Below are positions 17,281-26,583 of a stretch of 64,000 nucleotides of DNA, in pieces (the first letter of the stretch is position 1; every line of letters starts with the position of its first letter). The DNA is from Anaerococcus sp. Marseille-P3625 (lineage in GTDB: Bacteria; Bacillota; Clostridia; Tissierellales; Peptoniphilaceae): assembly GCF_900232825.1 (NCBI RefSeq), contig NZ_OCTP01000011.1, positions 645,262-709,261 of the forward strand, read 5' to 3'. Under the pieces are notes generated by a model. It did not search any database. It was given only the letters and a program-made list of their open reading frames with translations, and had not been told where the DNA came from. The translations under genes were made by a program, and so were the position numbers.

Positions 17281-17943
17281 TTATTTCTTTCCATCCATTA
17301 TAAAACCAAATGCAACTGTTGAGAATACCATTGCCGGAACTAATACGTATGCTGGTAAGGTAAAGAATTTCATTAATATAAATCCAACTATAAATGCAAA
17401 TACACCATATTTTGGATTTTTGATTGCGTTCATTCCAAACATTGCTCCAAATATTGCTGGAGATACATAGTTAAATGCTTCTATAACTATTGGTGGGAAT
17501 AATCCCATAATCCAAGCTCCTGCAAATGCAGCAAGTGTTGTAAATGCTAAGTTTGTAACTACTGATCCACAGATACCAAGTGTTGATACTAATTCAGCTT
17601 TTTTGGTACCAGGTGTTGTACCTAATGTTTGTTGAGCTATAGCAGATGCTGGAACTCTTACGTTACCGATGTTTCCTGATAAACATCCTATATATGTACC
17701 TGCAAGCCCAAAAACTGGGAAATAAGAAATTGGCTCTATAATAGCATAAATTAAGAATATTGAAGCTATAAGTCCCCAACCTTTTAAAATATCTTCTGTT
17801 GGTGGTTTAGCACCAAATACAAACCACATTACTAAAGCTGGAACAAAGCATAATAGTATAGAAAGAAGATTTATAAATCTACCATATTTAATAATAGGCT
17901 TAGTAAATTCCATTTCATATTGTTTGTTTAAATTTTCGTCCAT
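17281..17943 (-). CDS. Integral membrane protein partnered with DUF5058 protein (putative transporter subunit)
   Basis: This 220-residue protein has about five or six hydrophobic segments: residues 23-42, 58-75, 78-95, 125-150, 155-170 and 180-215. A polar loop SGNIGNVRVPASAIAQQ sits between helices. I recognise no characterised family. Homologous pairs of a roughly 220-aa and a roughly 235-aa membrane protein are known next to amidohydrolase genes, and the 10-bp gap to the DUF5058 gene and 18-bp gap to an M20D gene support one operon. A two-component uptake system for acyl-amino acids or peptides is inferred, not shown. Confidence 0.6.
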   Translation of the reverse strand: MDENLNKQYEMEFTKPIIKYGRFINLLSILLCFVPALVMWFVFGAKPPTEDILKGWGLIASIFLIYAIIEPISYFPVFGLAGTYIGCLSGNIGNVRVPASAIAQQTLGTTPGTKKAELVSTLGICGSVVTNLAFTTLAAFAGAWIMGLFPPIVIEAFNYVSPAIFGAMFGMNAIKNPKYGVFAFIVGFILMKFFTLPAYVLVPAMVFSTVAFGFIMDGKK

Positions 17944-17953
17944 AACTATCTCC

Positions 17954-18664
17954 TTATTTCACAATAATAGCGGCAATCATTCCTATTATCATAGCAAGAC
18001 CTAAGTTAAATTCGTTAAGTTTAGGATATTTTTTGCCAATTTCAGTAAGAACACCCATTGATAATGCTGATGCTACTACTGCTGCGATATTTGCGTGATT
18101 ATCTGGTGCTAGACCTTTGATAAATTCGTTAACTGCAAAGTATCCGAAAGCACCACACATAGCTGTAACTGAAAGAATACCTAATTTTTTGGTATCTCCA
18201 CCAGTAACCTTGTGGCTGATTATATCTAATTTATCTGTAAATAAACCAGAAGTAAATAACCAAGCTCCACCATTTAGGGCCATAACCCAAGTAGCGTTAG
18301 CATAGTTAATTAAGGTATAATTGTCTGCTCCTAAGGTTACATCTTGTGCTTTTGCAGCCATATTTGCAGCTGCAAGTTCTGTTGGTGCTGCACCTATGAT
18401 TGAAAGTCTTTGCCAAGAAAGTGGCGCTCCTATTGCTGCCATCAAACCAAGCATTACAATAAATACACCAAGAGATGGACCTATTGCTGCTGTCGCACCA
18501 ACTTTGAAAGCTCTATTGGCTTCTTTTTCATCTAAGCCGACTAATGATCCTGCTTCTTTAGCTTTTTTTGTAAAAATAAAAGCTTCAGATAGTACGGCCA
18601 CGACTACTGGCACAACAGATAACCACATAGGCCAACTGTTGGCTACGTCCAAAAAGTTTTTCAT
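17954..18664 (-). CDS. DUF5058-family integral membrane protein
   Basis: This 236-residue protein has about six hydrophobic segments. It begins MKNFLDVANSWPMWLSVVPVVVAVLSEAFIF and carries the conserved GATAAIGPSLGVFIVMLGLMAAIGAPLSW and TAMCGAFGYFAVNEFIKG. I recognise DUF5058, which has no assigned function. It is the first gene of a three-gene operon with the 220-aa membrane protein and an M20D amidohydrolase, behind a consensus promoter. The gene pair looks like a transporter, because both proteins are almost wholly membrane-embedded and no other energising subunit is encoded nearby. Confidence 0.7.
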   Translation of the reverse strand: MKNFLDVANSWPMWLSVVPVVVAVLSEAFIFTKKAKEAGSLVGLDEKEANRAFKVGATAAIGPSLGVFIVMLGLMAAIGAPLSWQRLSIIGAAPTELAAANMAAKAQDVTLGADNYTLINYANATWVMALNGGAWLFTSGLFTDKLDIISHKVTGGDTKKLGILSVTAMCGAFGYFAVNEFIKGLAPDNHANIAAVVASALSMGVLTEIGKKYPKLNEFNLGLAMIIGMIAAIIVK

Positions 18665-18737
18665 TTTTTATTCCTCCCCGAATAATTTTTTCGCTAACCT
18701 TAATTTATAAAAATATAGGAAAACGATTTATGCTATA

Positions 18738-18766
18738 AGTATAAACCATTTACTTCATTAAGTCAA
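18738..18766 (-). promoter_or_regulatory. Sigma-A promoter of the DUF5058-amidohydrolase operon
   Basis: On the minus strand TTGACT (18766-18761), a 17-base spacer and TATACT (18743-18738) lie about 70 bases upstream of the DUF5058 start codon. The rest of the 226-bp gap shows no further clear signal besides the agcS terminator. Confidence 0.8.
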
Positions 18767-18852
18767 TGAAGCATATAAATAATATATTTTCTATTTAAAA
18801 GTTTACCATATCGATTTTTCAAAAATTAAAACATTTTACCTTTTTAAATAAC

Positions 18853-18882
18853 AAAAAAATAGCTGGAGATTAATCTCCAGCT
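18853..18882 (-). terminator. Rho-independent terminator of agcS
   Basis: AGCTGGAGATTAATCTCCAGCT (18861-18882), a perfect 22-base palindrome, is followed on the minus strand by a run of T (18859-18853). It lies 9 bp after the agcS stop. Confidence 0.88.
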
Positions 18883-18890
18883 AAGTGTTT

Positions 18891-20261
18891 TTAATTATGA
18901 GCGTGCTCTGATGCTTTTCCTTTTAGGAAATTGTATTCATAGTCATTTAGTAAGTCCCTTACATCATTTCTTAGGATGAATAGGGCGATAACGTTTGGTA
19001 TAACCATCAAAGAGTTAAATAAGTCTGATAATGACCAAACTAAATCGATCTTTTGGAAAGAACCTACTACTATAAATGCAATTACAATGATTCTATAAGG
19101 AGTAAGACCTTTTTTACCAAATAAGAATTTGATATTTGTTTCACCAAAGTAATACCAACCTATAATTGTTGTAAATGCAAAGAATGTTAGGGCAACTGCT
19201 AGTAGAACGAGTCCTAGTCTACCAAAGCCAATTTCAAAAGCTTTTTGTGTTAGTAATGCTCCTGTTAGTCCTGAATCCATTGAATCTGTAACAAGTACTA
19301 TAAGTGCTGTTGCAGAACAAATTACTATTGTATCTATAAATACACCAACCATAGCTGTTAGACCTTGTTGTGCAGGGTGGTCAACATTTGCTGTAGCGTG
19401 AGCGTGTGGGGTAGAACCCATACCAGCTTCGTTAGAGAATAATCCACGAGCTACACCATATCTGATGGCTTGTTTTATACCAAAACCAAGGGCACCGCCT
19501 GCAGCAGCTTCTGGTGTGAAAGCAGCTTGGAAGATAAGCTTAAATGAAGGACCTATGTGGTCTCTAAACTTAACTAAAGTTAGAATAGCAAAAATTATAT
19601 AAATTACTGCCATAAAAGGAACTACTAATTGTGCAAAGTTTGCAATTCTGTCGATACCACCGATAAATACTAAGGCAGCAAATATTGCGATAATTATACC
19701 TATTACTACAAGAGGGATTTGTGGAAATGCTGCATTTACAGCACCTGCAATTGAGTTGGATTGGGTCATATTACCAAAAAATCCAAGAGCAATAATTATC
19801 ATGACTGAAAAGAATGTAGCTAAGAATTTAGCAAGTCCCTTGTTTTTCAAACCATTTGTGATGTAGTAAGCAGGTCCACCAACCCAGTTACCATCTTCGT
19901 CTTTTACTCTATATTTTTGAGCAAGTACAGCCTCAGCAAATATAGTACCCATGCCAAATAAGGACATGATCCACATCCAGAAGATTGCTCCTGGACCACC
20001 AGATACCATTGCTGTTGCAACACCTGCTACGTTTCCTGTACCAACTTGGGCAGCTATAGCTACAGCCAAGGCTTGGAAGGATGAGATACCGTCGTCAGAT
20101 TTTTTAAACATTCCACCAAAGGTTTGTTTAAAAGCAGCGCCAAATTTTCTAAATTGAACTCCTCTGTTTAAGAATAAGAAGAGTATACCACTTGCCACTA
20201 GAGCAAAGGTTAGAAGGTAATCTACGATTACAGAGTTTAATTTACCTATAATTTCTAACAT
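18891..20261 (-). CDS. agcS: Alanine/glycine:cation symporter (AgcS family)
   Basis: This 456-residue, about 11-helix membrane transporter has the AgcS signature stretch ALAVAIAAQVGTGNVAGVATAMVSGGPGAIFWMW near residues 65-98, plus NEAGMGSTPHAHATA. The family carries alanine or glycine with sodium or protons. It stands 139 bp behind grdD, separated by a terminator, on the same strand as the glycine reductase operon. Glycine import for the reductase is therefore the natural inference. Confidence 0.92.
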   Translation of the reverse strand: MLEIIGKLNSVIVDYLLTFALVASGILFLFLNRGVQFRKFGAAFKQTFGGMFKKSDDGISSFQALAVAIAAQVGTGNVAGVATAMVSGGPGAIFWMWIMSLFGMGTIFAEAVLAQKYRVKDEDGNWVGGPAYYITNGLKNKGLAKFLATFFSVMIIIALGFFGNMTQSNSIAGAVNAAFPQIPLVVIGIIIAIFAALVFIGGIDRIANFAQLVVPFMAVIYIIFAILTLVKFRDHIGPSFKLIFQAAFTPEAAAGGALGFGIKQAIRYGVARGLFSNEAGMGSTPHAHATANVDHPAQQGLTAMVGVFIDTIVICSATALIVLVTDSMDSGLTGALLTQKAFEIGFGRLGLVLLAVALTFFAFTTIIGWYYFGETNIKFLFGKKGLTPYRIIVIAFIVVGSFQKIDLVWSLSDLFNSLMVIPNVIALFILRNDVRDLLNDYEYNFLKGKASEHAHN

Positions 20262-20362
20262 AAGTTTTCCTTTCGTAATGATTGTTATAAGATTAATAAA
20301 CCGAATTTTCTTGTGAAAACTTTATCAATTGTAATCAAAAAAATTTAGCTCTATTGATTAAT

Positions 20363-20400
20363 AAAAAAATTTGGGAAGGGGAATAAATCCCCTCCAAATT
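20363..20400 (-). terminator. Rho-independent terminator after grdD
   Basis: On the minus strand AATTTGGAGGGG pairs with CCCCTTCCCAAATT across the loop ATTTATT, and a T run follows. It starts at the grdD stop codon and separates the grd operon from agcS. Confidence 0.85.
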
Positions 20401-21539
20401 TATTCAATAAAGTTAGCTTCTTGTAAGATTTTTCTTACTTGTTCAAGTTTATCTTCGCTTACCATTACAACTGGTCCAGTACAACCCATTGCAGATTCAG
20501 CGTAGATTCCATTTTTGTGAACTACTTTTATGGCATCTTCTATCTCAAGGATATCAATTCCACCTATTGAAGCATTTACTATTTCCTTATCTGGAACTTT
20601 TACTTCTTCAGTATCTGCCGCACTTTGCTTTGGTTCTAATGAAGCTAGTATTTCTTTTAGTCCTGCTTTGTTAGCAGCCTTAAATACTTCTTTAGATACT
20701 TCATTAATATTGCCCTTAGCAGATGCAATAGCATATCTGATAGCAGATTCTATAACTGGAGTACCACTTGCACGTGATACGATATATACAGGTGTGTAGA
20801 ATCCTTCGCCAATTGATGGACCATATCCTGATCCTGTAGTTTCGTAGAAACCACCTGATGTATAGGATGAGAAAACTTTTTGAATTACATTGCCTGTAAG
20901 AGAGTCACAAACTACTATATCAGAGCTTGCTGCTAATAGGTCGTTTCCACGGAATACTACTCCGCCATCGCCTCTTTTACTTTCAGAAAATGTAAGTTCA
21001 AAGCCGTTATGCTTTAATTCTTTAAGTTTCTTTTCTACAACTCTTGCAGAGTCTACATTTAGGATTCCTATAGTAGGATTTTTGATACCATTAGCTTTGG
21101 CAGCAATTATTCCGTCAACTGCATTTAAAACCATAGCTTTTTCTCTGTTGGTATCATTAGTTCCTGTAGTATTTGCTATATAAACATATTTACCATTAGC
21201 AGGAGAAACTACTCTTCCCACGGTTGAAACACCGATAGGAAATGGGTAGTGCATAGTTACTGCGGCATCGATTTTGCCTTCTTTAAATAGGCCTTCGATT
21301 ACTTCAGCGTTTCCTGCATCGTCACTTGCTTCATAATATTCGAATTCGTCTGTGTATTTTTCTCCGACAATAATTATATTTGCTTCATGTTTTAGATTTT
21401 CAATAGCATGATTGATATTGTCAGCACCCAATTCGCTTAAGAAGTTTGTTACTGCTATGGTAGGTTTGTTTAAGCTTTCACCACTTTCAAGTAAACTTGC
21501 TATTTCATCTAGTGATTTTGCTAAACTTAATTTATCCAT
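20400..21539 (-). CDS. grdD: Glycine reductase complex component C, subunit alpha
   Basis: This 379-residue protein belongs to the PlsX-like/phosphotransacetylase fold of GrdD. It has the conserved C-terminal Cys353 in SAMGCTGPVVMV, which corresponds to the cysteine forming the acetyl thioester in protein C. Protein C takes the carboxymethyl-selenoether from GrdA and releases acetyl phosphate with GrdC. It is the last gene of the operon, 2 bp after grdC. Length and order are standard. Confidence 0.95.
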   Translation of the reverse strand: MDKLSLAKSLDEIASLLESGESLNKPTIAVTNFLSELGADNINHAIENLKHEANIIIVGEKYTDEFEYYEASDDAGNAEVIEGLFKEGKIDAAVTMHYPFPIGVSTVGRVVSPANGKYVYIANTTGTNDTNREKAMVLNAVDGIIAAKANGIKNPTIGILNVDSARVVEKKLKELKHNGFELTFSESKRGDGGVVFRGNDLLAASSDIVVCDSLTGNVIQKVFSSYTSGGFYETTGSGYGPSIGEGFYTPVYIVSRASGTPVIESAIRYAIASAKGNINEVSKEVFKAANKAGLKEILASLEPKQSAADTEEVKVPDKEIVNASIGGIDILEIEDAIKVVHKNGIYAESAMGCTGPVVMVSEDKLEQVRKILQEANFIE

Positions 21540-21541
21540 AG

Positions 21542-23086
21542 TTAAGCTTCCTTTGTTAAGTCTTCAGAAATTTTTCTTAAAGCTTCAGCTAAGAAGTTTC
21601 TTATTTCTTGGCTATCGCTTGATCCTGTTTCAGATGTAGCTTCGCCTGTTTCTCCACTATTTTTTTGGATTAAGATAGAAACACCATCAAATAGGTTGGT
21701 CATTCTTCCAAGGAATAATGAACCTTTACCTATAAGCATAGCACGTTCTATTTTGCCAGTTTTTATGTCATCGATCATTTGACCAATGTATGGAGCAGCT
21801 GATGGGATGTGTCCTTGTGTTGGAGCCCAACCAACCATTCCTTTTTCTTTGATAAAGTTTAGAAGTTCTTTTCTATCAAGTTCACCATTTTTTACTGCAA
21901 GAGCAGCTATCATCTTGTAGTTAGCTTCTGGTACATTACCTGCACCTGCTGGAACTGTGATATCTGGGTTTTGCATTTCTGGTGAGAATTTATCAACGTC
22001 TGTAATTTTTAGACCATTATCTGCTAGTGGTTTAGCTACTAGACTTGTGATAACAGCTTGAGGACTTGATCCAGTATTAACTGTATGACGACCTACTATG
22101 TCAGTTCTAATTTCTGGAGATTCTCCATCATTTTCTGAGATTAAAACTGCGAAGCCACCAAGAACATCTTCAAAAATTGGCAAATCTTTTTTAACATGGT
22201 CACGAGCATTCATACCAAGTTTTGGTATACATCCACCAGCTACAACCAATACATTTTTGTATACGCCTGCTTTTACTAGAGCAGATGCTTCGATTATACT
22301 ATGAACTGGTGCTGCACAGAATCCTCTTGTATCAGAACCTGTAGCGTTACCTAGTTGTAAAACTTCAGCTATAGATTTAGCAAAGTTTCCACCACCTCTT
22401 TGGTTAACATCACCACAAGCTTCTTCTGAACATTCTACTACATAATCGATAGAATCTTTGTCGATTCCTTCTCTTATTACTTCAAGACCTGAAATTGCAC
22501 CTGTAGCTTTAACCGCAAGATTTTCAAGCATATATTCTGCTGAAAGGTTTTGGTCAGATTCATGAGCTGCTCTTACATAACCAACTAATTTGCCATCCAT
22601 ATTTAATGGTTCAGCATGTTTACTATCTATTAATTCTTGAGCATGAGCTAGATCTGATCCTTTTACTTTGTGGAATTCATTTTCTAACTCTGGGAATCTT
22701 TTTTTGAAATCTTCAAAGTTTTCATTTACGAATTCTTCTGATAAATAAACAAGATCAAATTCATCAACAAGTCTTAAAAGAATAAATAGTTCTTTTTCAT
22801 TGATTATAAAGCCATGTTTACCTTCAACTTTACCATCTTTATATTCTATATCAGAGAAAGGTAATTTTTTGCCTTCTAAAGCTTCTGGTGTTTCATTGCC
22901 TATATAAATTTGGTTTGGTAGGTAGTTTACAACTTCTTCATAGCTTCTAACGTGGGACTCGAAATTTTTTAGAAAATCGCCATCAGGATTGTTTAAATGT
23001 TCAACGACAAATGTGCTTCCAGCCGTCCTCATAAGGTTTGGAGCATATGCCAAGGTGAATCCTGCTTTTTTAAATACTGGATACAT
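21542..23086 (-). CDS. grdC: Glycine reductase complex component C, subunit beta
   Basis: This 514-residue protein is related to FabH/thiolase-like folds. Motifs seen are DSIDYVVECSEEACGDVNQRGGGNFAK, GFCAAPVHSIIEASALVKAG, VVAGGCIPKLGMNARDH and GWAPTQGHIPSAAPYIGQM. With GrdD it forms component C, which produces acetyl phosphate. It lies 8 bp after grdB with a clean GGAGGAAT ribosome site. No internal stop is present. Confidence 0.95.
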   Translation of the reverse strand: MYPVFKKAGFTLAYAPNLMRTAGSTFVVEHLNNPDGDFLKNFESHVRSYEEVVNYLPNQIYIGNETPEALEGKKLPFSDIEYKDGKVEGKHGFIINEKELFILLRLVDEFDLVYLSEEFVNENFEDFKKRFPELENEFHKVKGSDLAHAQELIDSKHAEPLNMDGKLVGYVRAAHESDQNLSAEYMLENLAVKATGAISGLEVIREGIDKDSIDYVVECSEEACGDVNQRGGGNFAKSIAEVLQLGNATGSDTRGFCAAPVHSIIEASALVKAGVYKNVLVVAGGCIPKLGMNARDHVKKDLPIFEDVLGGFAVLISENDGESPEIRTDIVGRHTVNTGSSPQAVITSLVAKPLADNGLKITDVDKFSPEMQNPDITVPAGAGNVPEANYKMIAALAVKNGELDRKELLNFIKEKGMVGWAPTQGHIPSAAPYIGQMIDDIKTGKIERAMLIGKGSLFLGRMTNLFDGVSILIQKNSGETGEATSETGSSDSQEIRNFLAEALRKISEDLTKEA

Positions 23087-23094
23087 TATTCCTC

Positions 23095-24405
23095 CTAATT
23101 TTCAAAAACTGTTTGTTCTGAAATTTCAGTTTCCAAAGCTCTCAATGCTTTTTCAACTAAATGGTAACGTAAATCATATTCGTCCTGATCACTAAGTTCT
23201 GGGTTACCTAGTGGATAAGGAATTGCTACTGTAGGTACAATTCTGTTTGCTCCGATTGTTAATGAAATTGGAGTAATTGTACACATGTGAACTACAGGGA
23301 ATCCTGCAGCTTCTATAGCTTTAACCATTGTTGCACCGCAACGTGTACAGGTACCTCAGGTACTTGTAAGTATAACTGCATCAACTTTATCTTCTTTTAG
23401 ATATTCTGCTATTTCTTCACCAAATTTCTTAGCAGATGCTATAGCGGTACCATTACCTACTGTTGCATACCAATAATCATGAAGGGAACCAATTTTTCCT
23501 TCTTTTACCATGTTTTTAACAACATCTAGTGGAACAACTCTGTTTGGATTTGTATTTGCATAAGTTGGGTCATAACCACCGTGTGCTGTTTCTGCATTTT
23601 CACTTGTGAATTTATCAATACCTGAAAGATCATATCTTCCATATTTAGAAGCTGATGATGATTCAATGTGATCTGGGTTTCCTTTTGGTACAATACCACC
23701 ACTTGTTACAAGGGCAATTTTAATCTTGGAAACATCTTTTACAGCTGGTTGTGGATCTACTCTATCGAATGTAGGCATTGGATATTCTGTTTCAAATTCT
23801 TCGCCTGCGATCTTTTTAAGTAGCATTTTAACAGCTCTTTCAGATCCGTTTTCTTCTGCAAAATAATTCTTTCTTACACCTTGAGCCATGTATCCGTCAG
23901 CTTTTGGTGATACTTCTTCATTGTTTGCTAGTTTTTTAGCAAGGGAAGCTACTGATTTAATAGCACCTCTCATGCCTGCTGCACTATCTTTGGTTTCTAC
24001 AATATATACGTACTTTTTGTACATATCAGCACCTGGGTTTTCAACATACATAGCTGTGATAGCTGGTATATTTAATTCTTCTTTAACAGCTGTTGTGATA
24101 GAACCTGCTGCTACACCATAACGACCAGCGTTAAATGCAGGTCCTGCTATAAAGAAGTCAGGATTTTGTTCTTTGATAAAACCTAAGATTGTTTCTTTTG
24201 CACTAGCTTCGTTTTCATTGTAATATGAGTCACCACAAACAACTGCTGCTACAACTTCAAATTCGTCGCCTAGTTGTTTTTGTAGTTGAACACTAATTGG
24301 AGGAAGAGATTCTGCCAAAAATGGTGCTATGTCAGCTTTTTCTTCTCCACCAATACCAGCATAGAACTGGTTGATATAATGAACTAATCTAATAGCCATA
24401 TGCAC
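23095..24405 (-). CDS. grdB: Glycine reductase component B gamma subunit, selenoprotein (UGA = Sec350)
   Basis: Two open segments are joined by an in-frame TGA at 23358-23356, in the context TST-U-GTCTRCG that defines GrdB. With Sec at residue 350 the product is 436 residues, the family length. GrdB binds the substrate as a Schiff base together with the pyruvoyl GrdE fragments and hands the carbon unit to GrdA through its selenol. A small GTTGC/GCAAC hairpin lies about 15 bases after the UGA and may be the SECIS. selA, selB and tRNA-Sec are encoded next door. It follows grdA by 6 bp. Confidence 0.97.
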
Positions 24406-24411
24406 TCCTTA

Positions 24412-24885
24412 TTAATCGAGGAATTCCTCTCTTATGTCATTCATTTCTTCTGCTATTTCGTCAACATCAAGAACCATCTCCATCATTCCGATTTCTGCAT
24501 CGTAAACATCTGGATCGATTAATTCTTTGATTTCATTTTCTACAACGTGATAGGTTAATAGTTTTAATTCAACTCCTGCAAGTGGTCCTGCAAATGTTGG
24601 ATCGCCACCCATAACTGTTTCTGCGGTCAGACCTGCCGCTTCGGCTTCTGCTGCACCTAGGATAACCACGATATTTTCTCTGCCATATTCAGCTTCGAAA
24701 TCTTTAACTCTCTTTTGGTTTTCTAGATCCATTGCGCCGGCGCTTGTTCAGACAAAACATTCTGTTGCAGAAAATATTACGTCTGTGTTATCAACTGTCT
24801 CAACACATGTTTTGATTGCTTCTCCTGGGATTCCATCACGGTCGCCTAGGATAATAATCTTTTTATTTTCTAGTAAGTTAGACAT
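24412..24885 (-). CDS. grdA: Glycine reductase protein A, selenoprotein (UGA = Sec46)
   Basis: From ATG at 24885 (GGAG ribosome site) the frame runs to TGA at 24750-24748 in the context [16 protein letters not shown], the diagnostic GrdA active site, then continues to 24412. The product is 157 residues, the normal size. Sec46 and the nearby Cys43 form the redox pair that carries the carboxymethyl group and is re-reduced by thioredoxin. The GC-rich GCGCCGGCGC directly after the UGA is the likely SECIS stem. Standard callers would report only the 106-residue part after the UGA. Confidence 0.97.
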
Positions 24886-24930
24886 TATTACTCCTTTTTT
24901 CTTTTCTAAATTTCAGACCTTTTGATTTAG

Positions 24931-26217
24931 TTATAAAGTCTTTGCAGATAAATAACCAAATCCAGTTTCGTTTGTAGCTCCTGTTATAGCTTGAAGTTCA
25001 ACTTCTAGTGTGCCATCTTCTCTAAGAGCATGGTCATTACCACCAGCGATTATATGAACTTTGTCAAGATCGCCTATAACTTTATCCATCTTTGGAAGAA
25101 TTACTACTTCGTTTGCGTTTCCACCTGTAACTGTTGCTGTTGCTAGTGGGTCAGCATCTGCAAGTGATTGGCTTGCTCCATCTTGACCTGCATATTCATC
25201 TGTGATTAATACTGTCTTGATGTCTTTTTTCTCAAGTTTAACACAGTTCATAATTAGATCGGCATCTGGGTTACCAAATCCTTCTTGGCTTACTATAGCA
25301 GCGTCAGCTCCTAAGAATTGTGCCAATTTACTTGCCATATCTGATGATCTTTTCTTATCCATCAAGAATACATTTTCGTTGGTAATTACACAACCCATGA
25401 AGTTAAGTGTTTTGCCATCTTCTTCATAAAGTCTTTTAATTACTTCGTTGTTTAAATGTACGTATGTTGGGTTTTTGTCACATGCAGATACGCAGTTACC
25501 AGATACTATTGCTCCATCCATTACTTCTGTTGGATATATAAATGTTGGGATGATTTTCTTAGCATCTACACCGTATACATAAGTATCGTGTAATAAGCCT
25601 TGTGTTTGAAGCATGTATACATAAACTACATTTGGAAGTCCATTGTTTAATTGATGGATTTCTTTGATTGTTTTTGTTTCGTATACTTTTGTTTCATCAC
25701 ATTCGATATCTGTTGCAAGTTTACCGATGAATTCTGTAATACGTAGACCAACCAAACGAACAGATTCTTCGTGTTGTTTTTGGTTAGCGCCTTCTTTTTT
25801 GGTTGCTATTACAACTAAGTTGTTTAATTTAGAAAATGGTGTATATTTTGCACCTTCTCCACTCATATCGATAATTCCTTCTTGGAAACCAACGATTGAG
25901 CCTGTTGTAACTACAGCCATATTTTTAAGGCATTTTGTAAAACCAGATCCTACTTGGTCAACTTCATTTAAGATGCCAGGGAAGATCTTTCCACCTTCAA
26001 TTTTAACTCTTGGTTCGTTAACATCCTTTACTGGGATGATTCTTGTAGATTCTCCTGGTTTTGCAATATCAAAGTCAAGAGATTCTAGGTGAGTTTCGGA
26101 TAATTTTGCAGCTTCTATCATTTCTTCTTTGTTAACATAAAGAATATGATCTTTTATCTCAGATTTTTCAGCAAATTGAATATCTTTGATAAAGATTTCG
26201 CCTAATTCAAGACGCAT
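24931..26217 (-). CDS. grdE: Glycine reductase component B proprotein (pyruvoyl precursor)
   Basis: This 428-residue proprotein is cleaved autocatalytically before Cys242, which becomes the pyruvoyl group that binds glycine. The cleavage site is visible as IVSGNCVSACDKNP at residues 238-250, with Cys242 at the same position as in characterised GrdE. The N-terminal MRLELGEIFIKDI and the C-terminal GGNDHALREDGTLEVELQAITGATNETGFG are typical. It precedes grdA by 45 bp. Confidence 0.96.
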   Translation of the reverse strand: MRLELGEIFIKDIQFAEKSEIKDHILYVNKEEMIEAAKLSETHLESLDFDIAKPGESTRIIPVKDVNEPRVKIEGGKIFPGILNEVDQVGSGFTKCLKNMAVVTTGSIVGFQEGIIDMSGEGAKYTPFSKLNNLVVIATKKEGANQKQHEESVRLVGLRITEFIGKLATDIECDETKVYETKTIKEIHQLNNGLPNVVYVYMLQTQGLLHDTYVYGVDAKKIIPTFIYPTEVMDGAIVSGNCVSACDKNPTYVHLNNEVIKRLYEEDGKTLNFMGCVITNENVFLMDKKRSSDMASKLAQFLGADAAIVSQEGFGNPDADLIMNCVKLEKKDIKTVLITDEYAGQDGASQSLADADPLATATVTGGNANEVVILPKMDKVIGDLDKVHIIAGGNDHALREDGTLEVELQAITGATNETGFGYLSAKTL

Positions 26218-26248
26218 AAAGCCTCCTTATTAAATTTTATTGATTGAA

Positions 26249-26569
26249 TTATAAATTCTCTTCAACAATTTTTCTTATATTTTCTTCTGTACATTCATCC
26301 TCATGAAGTTCAGCAATTTTTTCACCATTGTTGTAAACTATCATTGTAGGAAGTCCAAGTACACCTTGTTTGATTGCTACACGTCTAGCTTTTGTAATGT
26401 TTAAATCACAGAATTTCATTTTACCTTCGTATTCTTCTGCAAGGCTATCTACAAATGGTTTTAAAGCCATGCATGGAACACATGATTCTGACCAGAAATC
26501 TACAAATACTTTTCCTTCATATTCATTTACTTCAGGTTCAAATGTTTTTTTGTCTAATGAAATCATCAT
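26249..26569 (-). CDS. trxA: Thioredoxin of the glycine reductase system
   Basis: This 106-residue thioredoxin fold has FVDFWSESCVPCMALKPFV; the redox cysteines are Cys30 and Cys33. The motif is CVPC rather than WCGPC and lacks the Trp directly before the first Cys. Thioredoxins linked to glycine reductase in clostridia also have atypical motifs. It passes electrons from TrxB to GrdA. The cis-proline is in GLPTMIV. It lies between trxB and grdE. Confidence 0.93.
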   Translation of the reverse strand: MMISLDKKTFEPEVNEYEGKVFVDFWSESCVPCMALKPFVDSLAEEYEGKMKFCDLNITKARRVAIKQGVLGLPTMIVYNNGEKIAELHEDECTEENIRKIVEENL

Positions 26570-26583
26570 AATATAAACTCTCC

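Noticed and set aside
18321-18710. 129-codon plus-strand frame opposite the DUF5058 gene
   Set aside because: Alanine/proline-rich shadow of a membrane protein gene, and it runs through the DUF5058 ribosome site.
23095-24885. In-frame TGA codons in grdA and grdB as nonsense mutations
   Set aside because: Both lie at the known Sec positions, the family lengths are restored by read-through, and Sec machinery is adjacent.
25664-26092. 142-codon plus-strand frame opposite grdE
   Set aside because: Antisense shadow of grdE with no coding character.
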